DNA of 64,000 bases from Halocaridina rubra (taxonomy: Eukaryota > Arthropoda > Malacostraca > Decapoda > Atyidae), in contig JAXCGZ010000099.1 of assembly GCA_037179515.1 (NCBI GenBank), positions 15,001 to 79,000 on the forward strand. Direction: 5' to 3'. Positions 61,541 through 64,000 of the stretch are shown here, piece after piece. The notes under the pieces were generated by a model that saw nothing but the letters and a program-made list of their open reading frames with translations, did no database searches and had not been told where the DNA came from. The position numbers and the translations under genes are program-made. Numbering within the stretch: position 1 is the first letter of the stretch; every line of letters starts with the position of its first letter.

Positions 61541-62228
61541 TTGTAACACACGAGTCAGTTTACCGAACCCTTCTCAATGGAGTTCCTTGTCCCAGTGGGA
61601 GAGGGGCATTTTTCTGGAAATTCCAGACTTAAGAGCTGATGGCGCAAGATATTGGGTAACCCCTTTCTATTATTATGACCTTGGGTATGGAATGACCACG
61701 TATATGAGAAAGGATTGTGAAAAGACCAGTTGGGACTGGAAGGCCAGATACGATCATAATCCTGTCGCGTTCCTTAAAAAAAAAAAAATTGCTATTTCTC
61801 ATATATACCAAGACTTACCGCTAAAAGAATGTCATTTTTAATTGGGTCTGTATTTGTTATGGTTTGGCCGGTAATGCGGCATTAACTCCAGTTTCTCCCC
61901 TAAGGGTTGGCCCCCAAAACATGTAAAATTAGCTAGGAGGCAACCACAAGCAGCTGCGACAGACCCTTACCCCACTTTCATTCGGTTCGTGGCGCCTTTT
62001 CATTCTTGGGAAGCCGTTAAGAAGATTTCCAAAGATATTTAGATTTTTTTTTAATGAAACAGATTTGCTTTATTATTTTGAATGATAATTACAATATATA
62101 TTTTTCTGTGACTAGATTATTACTATAATTCCAAACGGTTTAATAAATTTACTATAAATTCCATTCATCTACCTAAGAATAGAGTACCACTTTTTCTGCT
62201 AAAAACAAAGATGAACACCATTGCTTAC
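61541..62228. other. Unassigned stretch, downstream of the 62-kb exon
   Basis: A block at about 61860-62010 is GC-richer than its surroundings and looks like an interspersed repeat, but it has no second copy here. I could not identify the next exon of the minus-strand gene candidate. Confidence 0.4.
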
Positions 62229-62417
62229 CTCTCCAAACAAATATTTAAAGTCAGATTTCACAGGACCAAAATTGTTTATGGACTGTTCAAATAAGTTCCA
62301 CAGGGAGACGCCGTATTCCTTCCTCACTGACTCCAGGAGTGAAAGTACTGGCGAGAAAATGTTCGTCAGCCATTTTATAACCTCGGTCAGTGACGTCACG
62401 GCATACATCTTCGGCGA
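62229..62417 (-). CDS. Orphan coding-like internal exon
   Basis: I do not recognise the protein. The acceptor TTTTCCTCCAG (preceded by a long pyrimidine tract) and the donor GAG-GTAAGC frame a 189-bp exon that is open in phase 0 on both sides, 63 residues. It reads SPKMYAVTSLTEVIKWL..., then ESVRKEYGVSLWNLFEQ, and ends KYLFGE. Composition is more balanced than the flanks. The block LTEV...F...EYGVSL...EQ resembles the exon at 26416-26610. No flanking exon could be joined within the window. It could be part of a gene extending past the window edge or a multicopy-family relic. Confidence 0.45.
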
Positions 62418-62999
62418 CTGGAGGAAAAGAATAAGAACTTTTCTTTTGATTATGATTTTTTTTTTTTGGGGGGGGGGCTTGTGAAAAGTAACTAGCATTA
62501 AAATTCACGTTTGCAAATATTGAACTAGACAGTCTAGCTCATGAAATATAGCCTAGCGTCGAGATATTACGTCACCTAGTGTAGTCCAATTCATCAATAT
62601 TTTCTTAATGCAGATTGGCTCCATAATTATCGCATTTTATATTTAACCATATATTTACTTCCCAATGAATTCAAAGGTTATATCTATTATATATCTGAAG
62701 ATTAAAATGAAAAGAAATCCCTTCAGATGATTCTTTCAGCCCATGAAGCACTTCTAGCTATTAAAATAAAGAAAGTCAGATTTCTACCATCAACGATCAG
62801 TGTATTTTGCGATTTTCGCTTGCCATCCCCCCCCCCCTCAAGCTCTGGTAACCGTGAAAATGGTCATACGTGAGGGGGGGAGGGAAGGTAGTTGATGATT
62901 GGGGGAGAGAAAGCTCATGTTGGTCCAAGTTCAATGTAACCCTTCTGTTAGGACACGTGGTTTATTATCTGAATATTTTTCTCCTCGATGACGAAGGTA
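62418..62999. other. Unassigned stretch
   Basis: Contains C-, G- and T-runs (62458-62478, 62827-62839). No gene is recognised. Confidence 0.5.

Positions 63000-63049
<50 letters not shown>
63000..63049. repeat. (ATT)n microsatellite
   Basis: About 16 units; an R-C-like TCGTGCGTCGTAAGAGGCGA phrase follows at about 63110. Confidence 0.95.
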
Positions 63050-63210
63050 CTTTTACCAGATATTGATAATAAAGTTAGTGGCGGTAGATGAATAATTTTG
63101 TATTATTATTTCGTGCGTCGTAAGAGGCGACTTCAAGGGATATTCCGGATGATGGGGGAGAAGGAATTTCAAGTCTCAACCTCTCACTCACTACGCGCCA
63201 TGTTCCTACC

Positions 63211-63660
63211 AAAAAAAAAAAAAAAAATATTTCCATTTTGTACAATGGTTATTCAACATTAATAGTAACTTATAAGTAGACATGTAATTAAACTAACAAA
63301 TAAGAGGGTTAGACATATAGTTAAATTAAATGTAGCTTTCATAGAAAATAATAATGCTGTAATAAAAATGTTAACAATAATGTTAATAATAAAGTAGTAA
63401 GTATGCCACTAGATACAGGATCGTTATTATCGGCATCATTTCCATATTTGTTTCCTTACAATGAGAATAATTAGTTCTTAATGAGCAGCAACTATTTGTC
63501 CAAAAGAAAACTGTATAGTTTGCCTTTGATAGCTGTGAAAGAGGATGCATTTTTAAGATGCTCTGGAATATTATTCCAGAGTGTTGGCCCTTTGATAGTG
63601 ATCATCTTTGAACCTGCTTCTGTGTTTGTTCTGTGAATAAAGAGCTCACTGCTCTGTCTT
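63211..63660 (-). mobile_element. L2/CR1-like LINE, 3'-terminal copy
   Basis: 63276-63660 matches 16107-16490 with about four differences in 384 bp (three substitutions and one inserted base). It covers the C-terminal RT codons (through KGPTLWNNIPEHLKN) and the 3' UTR. It is 5'-truncated at 63660. The 3' UTR is shorter than in the 16-kb copy by about 100 bp, and it ends at an A-run at 63211-63227. Confidence 0.9.
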
Positions 63661-63886
63661 GAGGGAGGAAGCCACTTCTGATCAGTACCGGTTCCGAGGC
63701 CGAATCAATGAAGAGAGTTGTTGTCAAGAATTGTTTATATTTATAAAAACCAAATCCAGCCACAAGTCTTTATGAGGCTAGGGAGGAACAGCGACTTCAT
63801 ATTAATATGGGAATATTTACCAATAGTGCAGGCAGCCTCGTTACTTCCCAACATGCTCGCTCTTCCTACCGCGACTTCTATAACAT
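63661..63886. other. Unassigned stretch
   Basis: No gene or repeat recognised. Confidence 0.5.
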
Positions 63887-63897
63887 AATAATTATTA

Positions 63898-63934
<37 letters not shown>

Positions 63935-64000
63935 ATTGTTATTATTATTAACATTATAATTATTAACATTATTATTATTAACAATATTATTATTATTATT
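63887..64000. repeat. (ATT)n-rich simple sequence at the window edge
   Basis: ATT units with interspersed AACATT; continues past the window. Confidence 0.93.

Noticed and set aside
61380..61841. 153-codon plus-strand frame
   Set aside because: The first part is (TA)n and the second part overlaps a CR1-like remnant and unassigned sequence; no motif is seen.

Overview
This window is eukaryotic nuclear DNA, most likely from a decapod crustacean. That is inference: the intergenic DNA is AT-rich and packed with long microsatellites, introns are up to about 7 kb, the non-LTR retrotransposon and tRNA-derived SINE families are of arthropod type, a short TTAGG (arthropod telomere) run is present, and there is a Methuselah-like receptor. 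The species cannot be named from sequence alone. There are no rRNA genes, no free-standing tRNA genes, no CRISPR arrays and no bacterial-type genes.

Layout. 0.2-6.6 kb: simple repeats, an RTE-type LINE tail, then a nearly complete I-type LINE on the minus strand with ORF1, and ORF2 carrying endonuclease, reverse transcriptase and RNase H; each ORF has one stop codon. 7-29 kb: a gene-poor mosaic containing a CR1-like LINE, two L2/CR1-like LINEs, a tRNA-derived SINE family with target-site duplications, palindromic MITEs, a 26-bp and a 24-bp minisatellite, very long microsatellites, and one unassigned coding-like exon (26.4-26.6 kb). 30.6-49.0 kb: a seven-coding-exon plus-strand gene for a METTL22-type lysine methyltransferase, whose introns hold an RTE LINE fragment, MITEs, SINEs and tandem duplications. 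52.5-55.4 kb: an intronless minus-strand coding region for an 897-residue seven-transmembrane receptor with a somatomedin-B-like ectodomain, convergent with METTL22. 55.5-64 kb: a Tigger-like element retaining the start of its transposase, SINEs, a second unassigned coding-like exon (62.2-62.4 kb), and a 5'-truncated L2-like LINE copy about 99% identical to the copy at 16 kb.

The two host genes are functionally unrelated as far as I can tell, so there is no operon or gene cluster. I found no convincing new multi-gene system. The more unusual items are two minus-strand orphan exons that share a motif, a palindromic MITE family with 5-bp target duplications, a TTAA-flanked element with three hairpin cores, and the somatomedin-B/Methuselah receptor architecture.
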